The position numbers and the translations under genes were made by a program. The notes under the pieces were generated by a model. It was not told the origin of the DNA. It saw only the letters and a program-made list of their open reading frames with translations, and did not search any database. DNA of 64,000 nucleotides from Punica granatum (lineage: Eukaryota > Streptophyta > Magnoliopsida > Myrtales > Lythraceae): assembly GCF_007655135.1 (NCBI RefSeq), contig NW_022204465.1:1-64000 (forward strand), in the 5' to 3' direction. The first letter of the stretch is position 1. Every line of letters starts with the position of its first letter. Below are positions 30,073 to 39,500 of the stretch, in pieces.

Positions 30073-30083
30073 TTTTTCGCGCC
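30073..30083 (+). promoter_or_regulatory. E2F-type site TTTCGCGC
   Basis: The word TTTCGCGC (30075-30082, within TTTTTCGCGCC) exactly fits the E2F/DP consensus TTTSSCGC, which drives S-phase genes in plants and animals. It lies at offset 68-75, about 150 bases upstream of the TATA box, and is intact in every complete monomer I read. Only U124 lacks it: 63748-63749 read AT instead of GC, giving TTTCATGCC. The G+C-rich word stands out in a mostly AT-rich unit. The match to the consensus is seen; binding by E2F is inference. Confidence 0.5.
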
Positions 30084-30125
30084 TAAATTTGAACTTAGAC
30101 TAGAAGGGAACAGAACACGGCTATA

Positions 30126-30131
30126 CCCTAA
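30126..30131 (+). promoter_or_regulatory. CCCTAA, one telomere-like word
   Basis: TACCCTAACG contains a single CCCTAA at offset 119-124. Plant promoters of translation-related genes often carry a telo-box (AAACCCTAA) next to site II words. Here the flanking AAA is missing, so this is only a partial match. It is not a telomeric array. Confidence 0.2.
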
Positions 30132-30193
30132 CGACATGCTGAAAACAAAGACTTATAGCAAACTCAAAGTATCTTTCATCAATAGCTGTTTCT

Positions 30194-30202
30194 GAAATAT
30201 CT
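30194..30202 (+). promoter_or_regulatory. Evening-element-like GAAATATCT
   Basis: GAAATATCT at offset 187-195 matches eight of the nine bases of the plant evening element AAAATATCT and contains the AATATCT core bound by RVE/LHY-type Myb factors. It lies about 30 bases upstream of the TATA box. The match is short and could be chance in an AT-rich unit. Confidence 0.2.
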
Positions 30203-30231
30203 AGTTTTCTCTTCTAATACATTGGGGTGGA

Positions 30232-30241
30232 CTATATAAAG
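30232..30241 (+). promoter_or_regulatory. TATA box CTATATAAAG
   Basis: CTATATAAAG at offset 225-234 is a strong plant TATA box. It follows an inverted CCAAT word (ATTGG, 30221-30225) and a GGGTGG stretch, and is followed by GGCCTAAG. If used, transcription would start roughly 30 bases downstream and run to the right through the two small uORFs and the CArG palindrome to the ATG at 30447. The word is unchanged in every unit I read, including the diverged ones. The array is homogenised as a whole, so conservation does not prove selection. Confidence 0.5.
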
Positions 30242-30287
30242 GCCTAAGAAAACTATGAAACTAAAATAGGAAATTAGAATCTAGGCC
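30241..30287. repeat. Inverted repeat GGCCTA ... TAGGCC
   Basis: GGCCTA at 30241-30246 and TAGGCC at 30282-30287 are perfect 6-base inverted arms separated by 35 bases. The left arm touches the TATA box. In U1 and U15 the right arm is AAGGCC, which weakens the pairing. A 35-base loop makes a stable hairpin doubtful, so this is listed as a visible symmetry rather than a demonstrated structure. Confidence 0.4.
30255..30269 (+). other. Upstream mini-ORF of four codons
   Basis: ATG AAA CTA AAA TAG begins 14 bases after the TATA box word (offset 248-262). In U1 the ATG is AAG and the mini-ORF is absent. It probably lies at or just upstream of the predicted transcript start, so its translation is doubtful. 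Confidence 0.2.
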
Positions 30288-30300
30288 GTTACTATGTAAC
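30288..30300. repeat. Short hairpin GTTAC-TAT-GTAAC containing ATG-TAA
   Basis: Perfect 5-base arms GTTAC and GTAAC flank a TAT loop at offset 281-293. The same bases contain ATGTAA (30294-30299), a start codon followed at once by a stop. Such minimal AUG-stop uORFs are known from plant leaders, notably the boron-responsive NIP5;1 leader with AUGUAA, where they stall ribosomes. The symmetry and the ATG-TAA are visible; a regulatory role is speculation. Confidence 0.35.
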
Positions 30301-30324
30301 TTCCTAAAACAAAACAAGTAATTA

Positions 30325-30338
30325 TTCCAAAATTGGAA
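30325..30338. promoter_or_regulatory. CArG box CCAAAATTGG within a 14-bp palindrome
   Basis: TTCCAAAATTGGAA has 6-base arms around AA. Its centre CCAAAATTGG (30327-30336) exactly fits the CArG consensus CC(A/T)6GG, the binding site of MADS-domain factors, which control flowering and organ identity in plants. The word is present in all units I read; U88 changes only a flanking A to G at 45359. It is followed at once by the variable marker AAAC(C/T)TTAG or AAACTTAG. Because the array holds over a hundred copies, it could titrate MADS factors if accessible, but that is inference. Confidence 0.5.
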
Positions 30339-30373
30339 ACTTTAGACTCTTGACACGAACTAAAATTGCTAGT

Positions 30374-30440
30374 CATATATAATTCTAAAAATATTTCTGT
30401 CTAAATTAAATATATTACCAAATTAAGATAATAATATTTT
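30374..30440. other. AT-rich tract of the monomer
   Basis: Only 8 of these 67 bases are G or C. The tract has A and T runs spaced through it (CTAAAAATATTT, AAATTAAATATATT, GATAATAATATTTT). It separates the CArG word from the ATG at 30447. AT-rich tracts of this kind are often bent, nucleosome-poor or matrix-associated, but none of that is shown by sequence alone. It is where most length variation (AAAAA to AAAA) and the diverged subtype changes (ATTTTGAG to ATTCTTAR) occur. No gene is visible in it. Confidence 0.4.
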
Positions 30441-30446
30441 GAGTCT

Positions 30447-30554
30447 ATGGATCAAGACATCTCATCTTCCCCATCCACATCACGAGAATATTTCCTTAAT
30501 ATATCCAAGATATGCTTCTTTGGGCTTGGGCTTGTTCATACTGAAATGGGCTGA
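30447..30554 (+). other. 35-codon ORF recurring in most units (representative)
   Basis: ATG at offset 440 opens MDQDISSSPSTSREYFLNIS, continues KICFFGLGLVHTEMG, and stops at TGA in the next monomer, so the ORF crosses the unit junction. It starts about 205 bases after the TATA box. The start context has G at +4 but a T at -3. The serine-rich N-terminus looks like a plant protein start, but the ORF is short, has no domain I recognise, and overlaps the site II words. U88 changes two codons silently (45510 GAA to GAG, 45519 CTT to CTA); the diverged subtype gives C to Y, E to G and M to I; U123 has a frameshift. It may be the truncated first exon of a captured gene, or chance. Confidence 0.2.
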
Positions 30555-33500
30555 AAATCCTCCGTATCATTGACGCAGCGCAGATCACGATTTTTCGCGC
30601 CTAAATTTGAACTTAGACTAGAAGGGAACAGAACACGGCTATACCCTAACGACATGCTGAAAACAAAGACTTATAGCAAACTCAAAGTATCTTTCATCAA
30701 TAGCTGTTTCTGAAATATCTAGTTTTCTCTTCTAATACATTGGGGTGGACTATATAAAGGCCTAAGAAAACTATGAAACTAAAATAGGAAATTAGAATCT
30801 AGGCCGTTACTATGTAACTTCCTAAAACAAAACAAGTAATTATTCCAAAATTGGAAACTTTAGACTCTTGACACGAACTAAAATTGCTAGTCATATATAA
30901 TTCTAAAAATATTTCTGTCTAAATTAAATATATTACCAAATTAAGATAATAATATTTTGAGTCTATGGATCAAGACATCTCATCTTCCCCATCCACATCA
31001 CGAGAATATTTCCTTAATATATCCAAGATATGCTTCTTTGGGCTTGGGCTTGTTCATACTGAAATGGGCTGAAAATCCTCCGTATCATTGACGCAGCGCA
31101 GATCACGATTTTTCGCGCCTAAATTTGAACTTAGACTAGAAGGGAACAGAACACGGCTATACCCTAACGACATGCTGAAAACAAAGACTTATAGCAAACT
31201 CAAAGTATCTTTCATCAATAGCTGTTTCTGAAATATCTAGTTTTCTCTTCTAATACATTGGGGTGGACTATATAAAGGCCTAAGAAAACTATGAAACTAA
31301 AATAGGAAATTAGAATCTAGGCCGTTACTATGTAACTTCCTAAAACAAAACAAGTAATTATTCCAAAATTGGAAACTTTAGACTCTTGACACGAACTAAA
31401 ATTGCTAGTCATATATAATTCTAAAAATATTTCTGTCTAAATTAAATATATTACCAAATTAAGATAATAATATTTTGAGTCTATGGATCAAGACATCTCA
31501 TCTTCCCCATCCACATCACGAGAATATTTCCTTAATATATCCAAGATATGCTTCTTTGGGCTTGGGCTTGTTCATACTGAAATGGGCTGAAAATCCTCCG
31601 TATCATTGACGCAGCGCAGATCACGATTTTTCGCGCCTAAATTTGAACTTAGACTAGAAGGGAACAGAACACGGCTATACCCTAACGACATGCTGAAAAC
31701 AAAGACTTATAGCAAACTCAAAGTATCTTTCATCAATAGCTGTTTCTGAAATATCTAGTTTTCTCTTCTAATACATTGGGGTGGACTATATAAAGGCCTA
31801 AGAAAACTATGAAACTAAAATAGGAAATTAGAATCTAGGCCGTTACTATGTAACTTCCTAAAACAAAACAAGTAATTATTCCAAAATTGGAAACTTTAGA
31901 CTCTTGACACGAACTAAAATTGCTAGTCATATATAATTCTAAAAATATTTCTGTCTAAATTAAATATATTACCAAATTAAGATAATAATATTTTGAGTCT
32001 ATGGATCAAGACATCTCATCTTCCCCATCCACATCACGAGAATATTTCCTTAATATATCCAAGATATGCTTCTTTGGGCTTGGGCTTGTTCATACTGAAA
32101 TGGGCTGAAAATCCTCCGTATCATTGACGCAGCGCAGATCACGATTTTTCGCGCCTAAATTTGAACTTAGACTAGAAGGGAACAGAACACGGCTATACCC
32201 TAACGACATGCTGAAAACAAAGACTTATAGCAAACTCAAAGTATCTTTCATCAATAGCTGTTTCTGAAATATCTAGTTTTCTCTTCTAATACATTGGGGT
32301 GGACTATATAAAGGCCTAAGAAAACTATGAAACTAAAATAGGAAATTAGAATCTAGGCCGTTACTATGTAACTTCCTAAAACAAAACAAGTAATTATTCC
32401 AAAATTGGAAACTTTAGACTCTTGACACGAACTAAAATTGCTAGTCATATATAATTCTAAAAATATTTCTGTCTAAATTAAATATATTACCAAATTAAGA
32501 TAATAATATTTTGAGTCTATGGATCAAGACATCTCATCTTCCCCATCCACATCACGAGAATATTTCCTTAATATATCCAAGATATGCTTCTTTGGGCTTG
32601 GGCTTGTTCATACTGAAATGGGCTGAAAATCCTCCGTATCATTGACGCAGCGCAGATCACGATTTTTCGCGCCTAAATTTGAACTTAGACTAGAAGGGAA
32701 CAGAACACGGCTATACCCTAACGACATGCTGAAAACAAAGACTTATAGCAAACTCAAAGTATCTTTCATCAATAGCTGTTTCTGAAATATCTAGTTTTCT
32801 CTTCTAATACATTGGGGTGGACTATATAAAGGCCTAAGAAAACTATGAAACTAAAATAGGAAATTAGAATCTAGGCCGTTACTATGTAACTTCCTAAAAC
32901 AAAACAAGTAATTATTCCAAAATTGGAAACTTTAGACTCTTGACACGAACTAAAATTGCTAGTCATATATAATTCTAAAAATATTTCTGTCTAAATTAAA
33001 TATATTACCAAATTAAGATAATAATATTTTGAGTCTATGGATCAAGACATCTCATCTTCCCCATCCACATCACGAGAATATTTCCTTAATATATCCAAGA
33101 TATGCTTCTTTGGGCTTGGGCTTGTTCATACTGAAATGGGCTGAAAATCCTCCGTATCATTGACGCAGCGCAGATCACGATTTTTCGCGCCTAAATTTGA
33201 ACTTAGACTAGAAGGGAACAGAACACGGCTATACCCTAACGACATGCTGAAAACAAAGACTTATAGCAAACTCAAAGTATCTTTCATCAATAGCTGTTTC
33301 TGAAATATCTAGTTTTCTCTTCTAATACATTGGGGTGGACTATATAAAGGCCTAAGAAAACTATGAAACTAAAATAGGAAATTAGAATCTAGGCCGTTAC
33401 TATGTAACTTCCTAAAACAAAACAAGTAATTATTCCAAAATTGGAAACTTTAGACTCTTGACACGAACTAAAATTGCTAGTCATATATAATTCTAAAAAT

Positions 33501-36500
33501 ATTTCTGTCTAAATTAAATATATTACCAAATTAAGATAATAATATTTTGAGTCTATGGATCAAGACATCTCATCTTCCCCATCCACATCACGAGAATATT
33601 TCCTTAATATATCCAAGATATGCTTCTTTGGGCTTGGGCTTGTTCATACTGAAATGGGCTGAAAATCCTCCGTATCATTGACGCAGCGCAGATCACGATT
33701 TTTCGCGCCTAAATTTGAACTTAGACTAGAAGGGAACAGAACACGGCTATACCCTAACGACATGCTGAAAACAAAGACTTATAGCAAACTCAAAGTATCT
33801 TTCATCAATAGCTGTTTCTGAAATATCTAGTTTTCTCTTCTAATACATTGGGGTGGACTATATAAAGGCCTAAGAAAACTATGAAACTAAAATAGGAAAT
33901 TAGAATCTAGGCCGTTACTATGTAACTTCCTAAAACAAAACAAGTAATTATTCCAAAATTGGAAACTTTAGACTCTTGACACGAACTAAAATTGCTAGTC
34001 ATATATAATTCTAAAAATATTTCTGTCTAAATTAAATATATTACCAAATTAAGATAATAATATTTTGAGTCTATGGATCAAGACATCTCATCTTCCCCAT
34101 CCACATCACGAGAATATTTCCTTAATATATCCAAGATATGCTTCTTTGGGCTTGGGCTTGTTCATACTGAAATGGGCTGAAAATCCTCCGTATCATTGAC
34201 GCAGCGCAGATCACGATTTTTCGCGCCTAAATTTGAACTTAGACTAGAAGGGAACAGAACACGGCTATACCCTAACGACATGCTGAAAACAAAGACTTAT
34301 AGCAAACTCAAAGTATCTTTCATCAATAGCTGTTTCTGAAATATCTAGTTTTCTCTTCTAATACATTGGGGTGGACTATATAAAGGCCTAAGAAAACTAT
34401 GAAACTAAAATAGGAAATTAGAATCTAGGCCGTTACTATGTAACTTCCTAAAACAAAACAAGTAATTATTCCAAAATTGGAAACTTTAGACTCTTGACAC
34501 GAACTAAAATTGCTAGTCATATATAATTCTAAAAATATTTCTGTCTAAATTAAATATATTACCAAATTAAGATAATAATATTTTGAGTCTATGGATCAAG
34601 ACATCTCATCTTCCCCATCCACATCACGAGAATATTTCCTTAATATATCCAAGATATGCTTCTTTGGGCTTGGGCTTGTTCATACTGAAATGGGCTGAAA
34701 ATCCTCCGTATCATTGACGCAGCGCAGATCACGATTTTTCGCGCCTAAATTTGAACTTAGACTAGAAGGGAACAGAACACGGCTATACCCTAACGACATG
34801 CTGAAAACAAAGACTTATAGCAAACTCAAAGTATCTTTCATCAATAGCTGTTTCTGAAATATCTAGTTTTCTCTTCTAATACATTGGGGTGGACTATATA
34901 AAGGCCTAAGAAAACTATGAAACTAAAATAGGAAATTAGAATCTAGGCCGTTACTATGTAACTTCCTAAAACAAAACAAGTAATTATTCCAAAATTGGAA
35001 ACTTTAGACTCTTGACACGAACTAAAATTGCTAGTCATATATAATTCTAAAAATATTTCTGTCTAAATTAAATATATTACCAAATTAAGATAATAATATT
35101 TTGAGTCTATGGATCAAGACATCTCATCTTCCCCATCCACATCACGAGAATATTTCCTTAATATATCCAAGATATGCTTCTTTGGGCTTGGGCTTGTTCA
35201 TACTGAAATGGGCTGAAAATCCTCCGTATCATTGACGCAGCGCAGATCACGATTTTTCGCGCCTAAATTTGAACTTAGACTAGAAGGGAACAGAACACGG
35301 CTATACCCTAACGACATGCTGAAAACAAAGACTTATAGCAAACTCAAAGTATCTTTCATCAATAGCTGTTTCTGAAATATCTAGTTTTCTCTTCTAATAC
35401 ATTGGGGTGGACTATATAAAGGCCTAAGAAAACTATGAAACTAAAATAGGAAATTAGAATCTAGGCCGTTACTATGTAACTTCCTAAAACAAAACAAGTA
35501 ATTATTCCAAAATTGGAAACTTTAGACTCTTGACACGAACTAAAATTGCTAGTCATATATAATTCTAAAAATATTTCTGTCTAAATTAAATATATTACCA
35601 AATTAAGATAATAATATTTTGAGTCTATGGATCAAGACATCTCATCTTCCCCATCCACATCACGAGAATATTTCCTTAATATATCCAAGATATGCTTCTT
35701 TGGGCTTGGGCTTGTTCATACTGAAATGGGCTGAAAATCCTCCGTATCATTGACGCAGCGCAGATCACGATTTTTCGCGCCTAAATTTGAACTTAGACTA
35801 GAAGGGAACAGAACACGGCTATACCCTAACGACATGCTGAAAACAAAGACTTATAGCAAACTCAAAGTATCTTTCATCAATAGCTGTTTCTGAAATATCT
35901 AGTTTTCTCTTCTAATACATTGGGGTGGACTATATAAAGGCCTAAGAAAACTATGAAACTAAAATAGGAAATTAGAATCTAGGCCGTTACTATGTAACTT
36001 CCTAAAACAAAACAAGTAATTATTCCAAAATTGGAAACTTTAGACTCTTGACACGAACTAAAATTGCTAGTCATATATAATTCTAAAAATATTTCTGTCT
36101 AAATTAAATATATTACCAAATTAAGATAATAATATTTTGAGTCTATGGATCAAGACATCTCATCTTCCCCATCCACATCACGAGAATATTTCCTTAATAT
36201 ATCCAAGATATGCTTCTTTGGGCTTGGGCTTGTTCATACTGAAATGGGCTGAAAATCCTCCGTATCATTGACGCAGCGCAGATCACGATTTTTCGCGCCT
36301 AAATTTGAACTTAGACTAGAAGGGAACAGAACACGGCTATACCCTAACGACATGCTGAAAACAAAGACTTATAGCAAACTCAAAGTATCTTTCATCAATA
36401 GCTGTTTCTGAAATATCTAGTTTTCTCTTCTAATACATTGGGGTGGACTATATAAAGGCCTAAGAAAACTATGAAACTAAAATAGGAAATTAGAATCTAG

Positions 36501-39500
36501 GCCGTTACTATGTAACTTCCTAAAACAAAACAAGTAATTATTCCAAAATTGGAAACTTTAGACTCTTGACACGAACTAAAATTGCTAGTCATATATAATT
36601 CTAAAAATATTTCTGTCTAAATTAAATATATTACCAAATTAAGATAATAATATTTTGAGTCTATGGATCAAGACATCTCATCTTCCCCATCCACATCACG
36701 AGAATATTTCCTTAATATATCCAAGATATGCTTCTTTGGGCTTGGGCTTGTTCATACTGAAATGGGCTGAAAATCCTCCGTATCATTGACGCAGCGCAGA
36801 TCACGATTTTTCGCGCCTAAATTTGAACTTAGACTAGAAGGGAACAGAACACGGCTATACCCTAACGACATGCTGAAAACAAAGACTTATAGCAAACTCA
36901 AAGTATCTTTCATCAATAGCTGTTTCTGAAATATCTAGTTTTCTCTTCTAATACATTGGGGTGGACTATATAAAGGCCTAAGAAAACTATGAAACTAAAA
37001 TAGGAAATTAGAATCTAGGCCGTTACTATGTAACTTCCTAAAACAAAACAAGTAATTATTCCAAAATTGGAAACTTTAGACTCTTGACACGAACTAAAAT
37101 TGCTAGTCATATATAATTCTAAAAATATTTCTGTCTAAATTAAATATATTACCAAATTAAGATAATAATATTTTGAGTCTATGGATCAAGACATCTCATC
37201 TTCCCCATCCACATCACGAGAATATTTCCTTAATATATCCAAGATATGCTTCTTTGGGCTTGGGCTTGTTCATACTGAAATGGGCTGAAAATCCTCCGTA
37301 TCATTGACGCAGCGCAGATCACGATTTTTCGCGCCTAAATTTGAACTTAGACTAGAAGGGAACAGAACACGGCTATACCCTAACGACATGCTGAAAACAA
37401 AGACTTATAGCAAACTCAAAGTATCTTTCATCAATAGCTGTTTCTGAAATATCTAGTTTTCTCTTCTAATACATTGGGGTGGACTATATAAAGGCCTAAG
37501 AAAACTATGAAACTAAAATAGGAAATTAGAATCTAGGCCGTTACTATGTAACTTCCTAAAACAAAACAAGTAATTATTCCAAAATTGGAAACTTTAGACT
37601 CTTGACACGAACTAAAATTGCTAGTCATATATAATTCTAAAAATATTTCTGTCTAAATTAAATATATTACCAAATTAAGATAATAATATTTTGAGTCTAT
37701 GGATCAAGACATCTCATCTTCCCCATCCACATCACGAGAATATTTCCTTAATATATCCAAGATATGCTTCTTTGGGCTTGGGCTTGTTCATACTGAAATG
37801 GGCTGAAAATCCTCCGTATCATTGACGCAGCGCAGATCACGATTTTTCGCGCCTAAATTTGAACTTAGACTAGAAGGGAACAGAACACGGCTATACCCTA
37901 ACGACATGCTGAAAACAAAGACTTATAGCAAACTCAAAGTATCTTTCATCAATAGCTGTTTCTGAAATATCTAGTTTTCTCTTCTAATACATTGGGGTGG
38001 ACTATATAAAGGCCTAAGAAAACTATGAAACTAAAATAGGAAATTAGAATCTAGGCCGTTACTATGTAACTTCCTAAAACAAAACAAGTAATTATTCCAA
38101 AATTGGAAACTTTAGACTCTTGACACGAACTAAAATTGCTAGTCATATATAATTCTAAAAATATTTCTGTCTAAATTAAATATATTACCAAATTAAGATA
38201 ATAATATTTTGAGTCTATGGATCAAGACATCTCATCTTCCCCATCCACATCACGAGAATATTTCCTTAATATATCCAAGATATGCTTCTTTGGGCTTGGG
38301 CTTGTTCATACTGAAATGGGCTGAAAATCCTCCGTATCATTGACGCAGCGCAGATCACGATTTTTCGCGCCTAAATTTGAACTTAGACTAGAAGGGAACA
38401 GAACACGGCTATACCCTAACGACATGCTGAAAACAAAGACTTATAGCAAACTCAAAGTATCTTTCATCAATAGCTGTTTCTGAAATATCTAGTTTTCTCT
38501 TCTAATACATTGGGGTGGACTATATAAAGGCCTAAGAAAACTATGAAACTAAAATAGGAAATTAGAATCTAGGCCGTTACTATGTAACTTCCTAAAACAA
38601 AACAAGTAATTATTCCAAAATTGGAAACTTTAGACTCTTGACACGAACTAAAATTGCTAGTCATATATAATTCTAAAAATATTTCTGTCTAAATTAAATA
38701 TATTACCAAATTAAGATAATAATATTTTGAGTCTATGGATCAAGACATCTCATCTTCCCCATCCACATCACGAGAATATTTCCTTAATATATCCAAGATA
38801 TGCTTCTTTGGGCTTGGGCTTGTTCATACTGAAATGGGCTGAAAATCCTCCGTATCATTGACGCAGCGCAGATCACGATTTTTCGCGCCTAAATTTGAAC
38901 TTAGACTAGAAGGGAACAGAACACGGCTATACCCTAACGACATGCTGAAAACAAAGACTTATAGCAAACTCAAAGTATCTTTCATCAATAGCTGTTTCTG
39001 AAATATCTAGTTTTCTCTTCTAATACATTGGGGTGGACTATATAAAGGCCTAAGAAAACTATGAAACTAAAATAGGAAATTAGAATCTAGGCCGTTACTA
39101 TGTAACTTCCTAAAACAAAACAAGTAATTATTCCAAAATTGGAAACTTTAGACTCTTGACACGAACTAAAATTGCTAGTCATATATAATTCTAAAAATAT
39201 TTCTGTCTAAATTAAATATATTACCAAATTAAGATAATAATATTTTGAGTCTATGGATCAAGACATCTCATCTTCCCCATCCACATCACGAGAATATTTC
39301 CTTAATATATCCAAGATATGCTTCTTTGGGCTTGGGCTTGTTCATACTGAAATGGGCTGAAAATCCTCCGTATCATTGACGCAGCGCAGATCACGATTTT
39401 TCGCGCCTAAATTTGAACTTAGACTAGAAGGGAACAGAACACGGCTATACCCTAACGACATGCTGAAAACAAAGACTTATAGCAAACTCAAAGTATCTTT

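Larger units (their letters stand above)
30018..30137 (-). other. 39-codon minus-strand ORF recurring in most units (representative)
   Basis: The complement from ATG at 30137 to TGA at 30018 encodes a 39-residue peptide beginning MSLGYSRVLFPSSLSSNLGA. It spans the E2F and site II words in reverse. It is preceded on the minus strand by TTTGTTTTCAG, which resembles a 3' splice site. No domain is recognisable. In U121 the TGA is changed to CGA by the substitution at 62136, which extends the frame to 67 codons (62050-62253). I regard it as most likely a chance frame kept uniform by array homogenisation. Confidence 0.15.

Noticed and set aside
30018..30083. Helitron or MITE as the source of the monomer
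   Set aside because: CTAG words and a weak GCGC...GCGC symmetry occur, but there is no clear TC start with a CTRR end after a hairpin, and no terminal inverted repeats or target duplications.
30126..30131. Interstitial telomeric repeat
   Set aside because: Only one CCCTAA word occurs per unit, with no TTTAGGG array.
30003..30520. Plant snRNA promoter (USE plus TATA) with an snRNA gene
   Set aside because: CCATCCACATCACGAG loosely resembles the upstream sequence element but does not match it, and it lies downstream of the TATA box. No snRNA sequence follows.
30008..30525. 518-bp unit as a trimer of a 173-bp monomer
   Set aside because: Reading the three thirds of the unit shows no recognisable similarity between them; only the total length suggests it.
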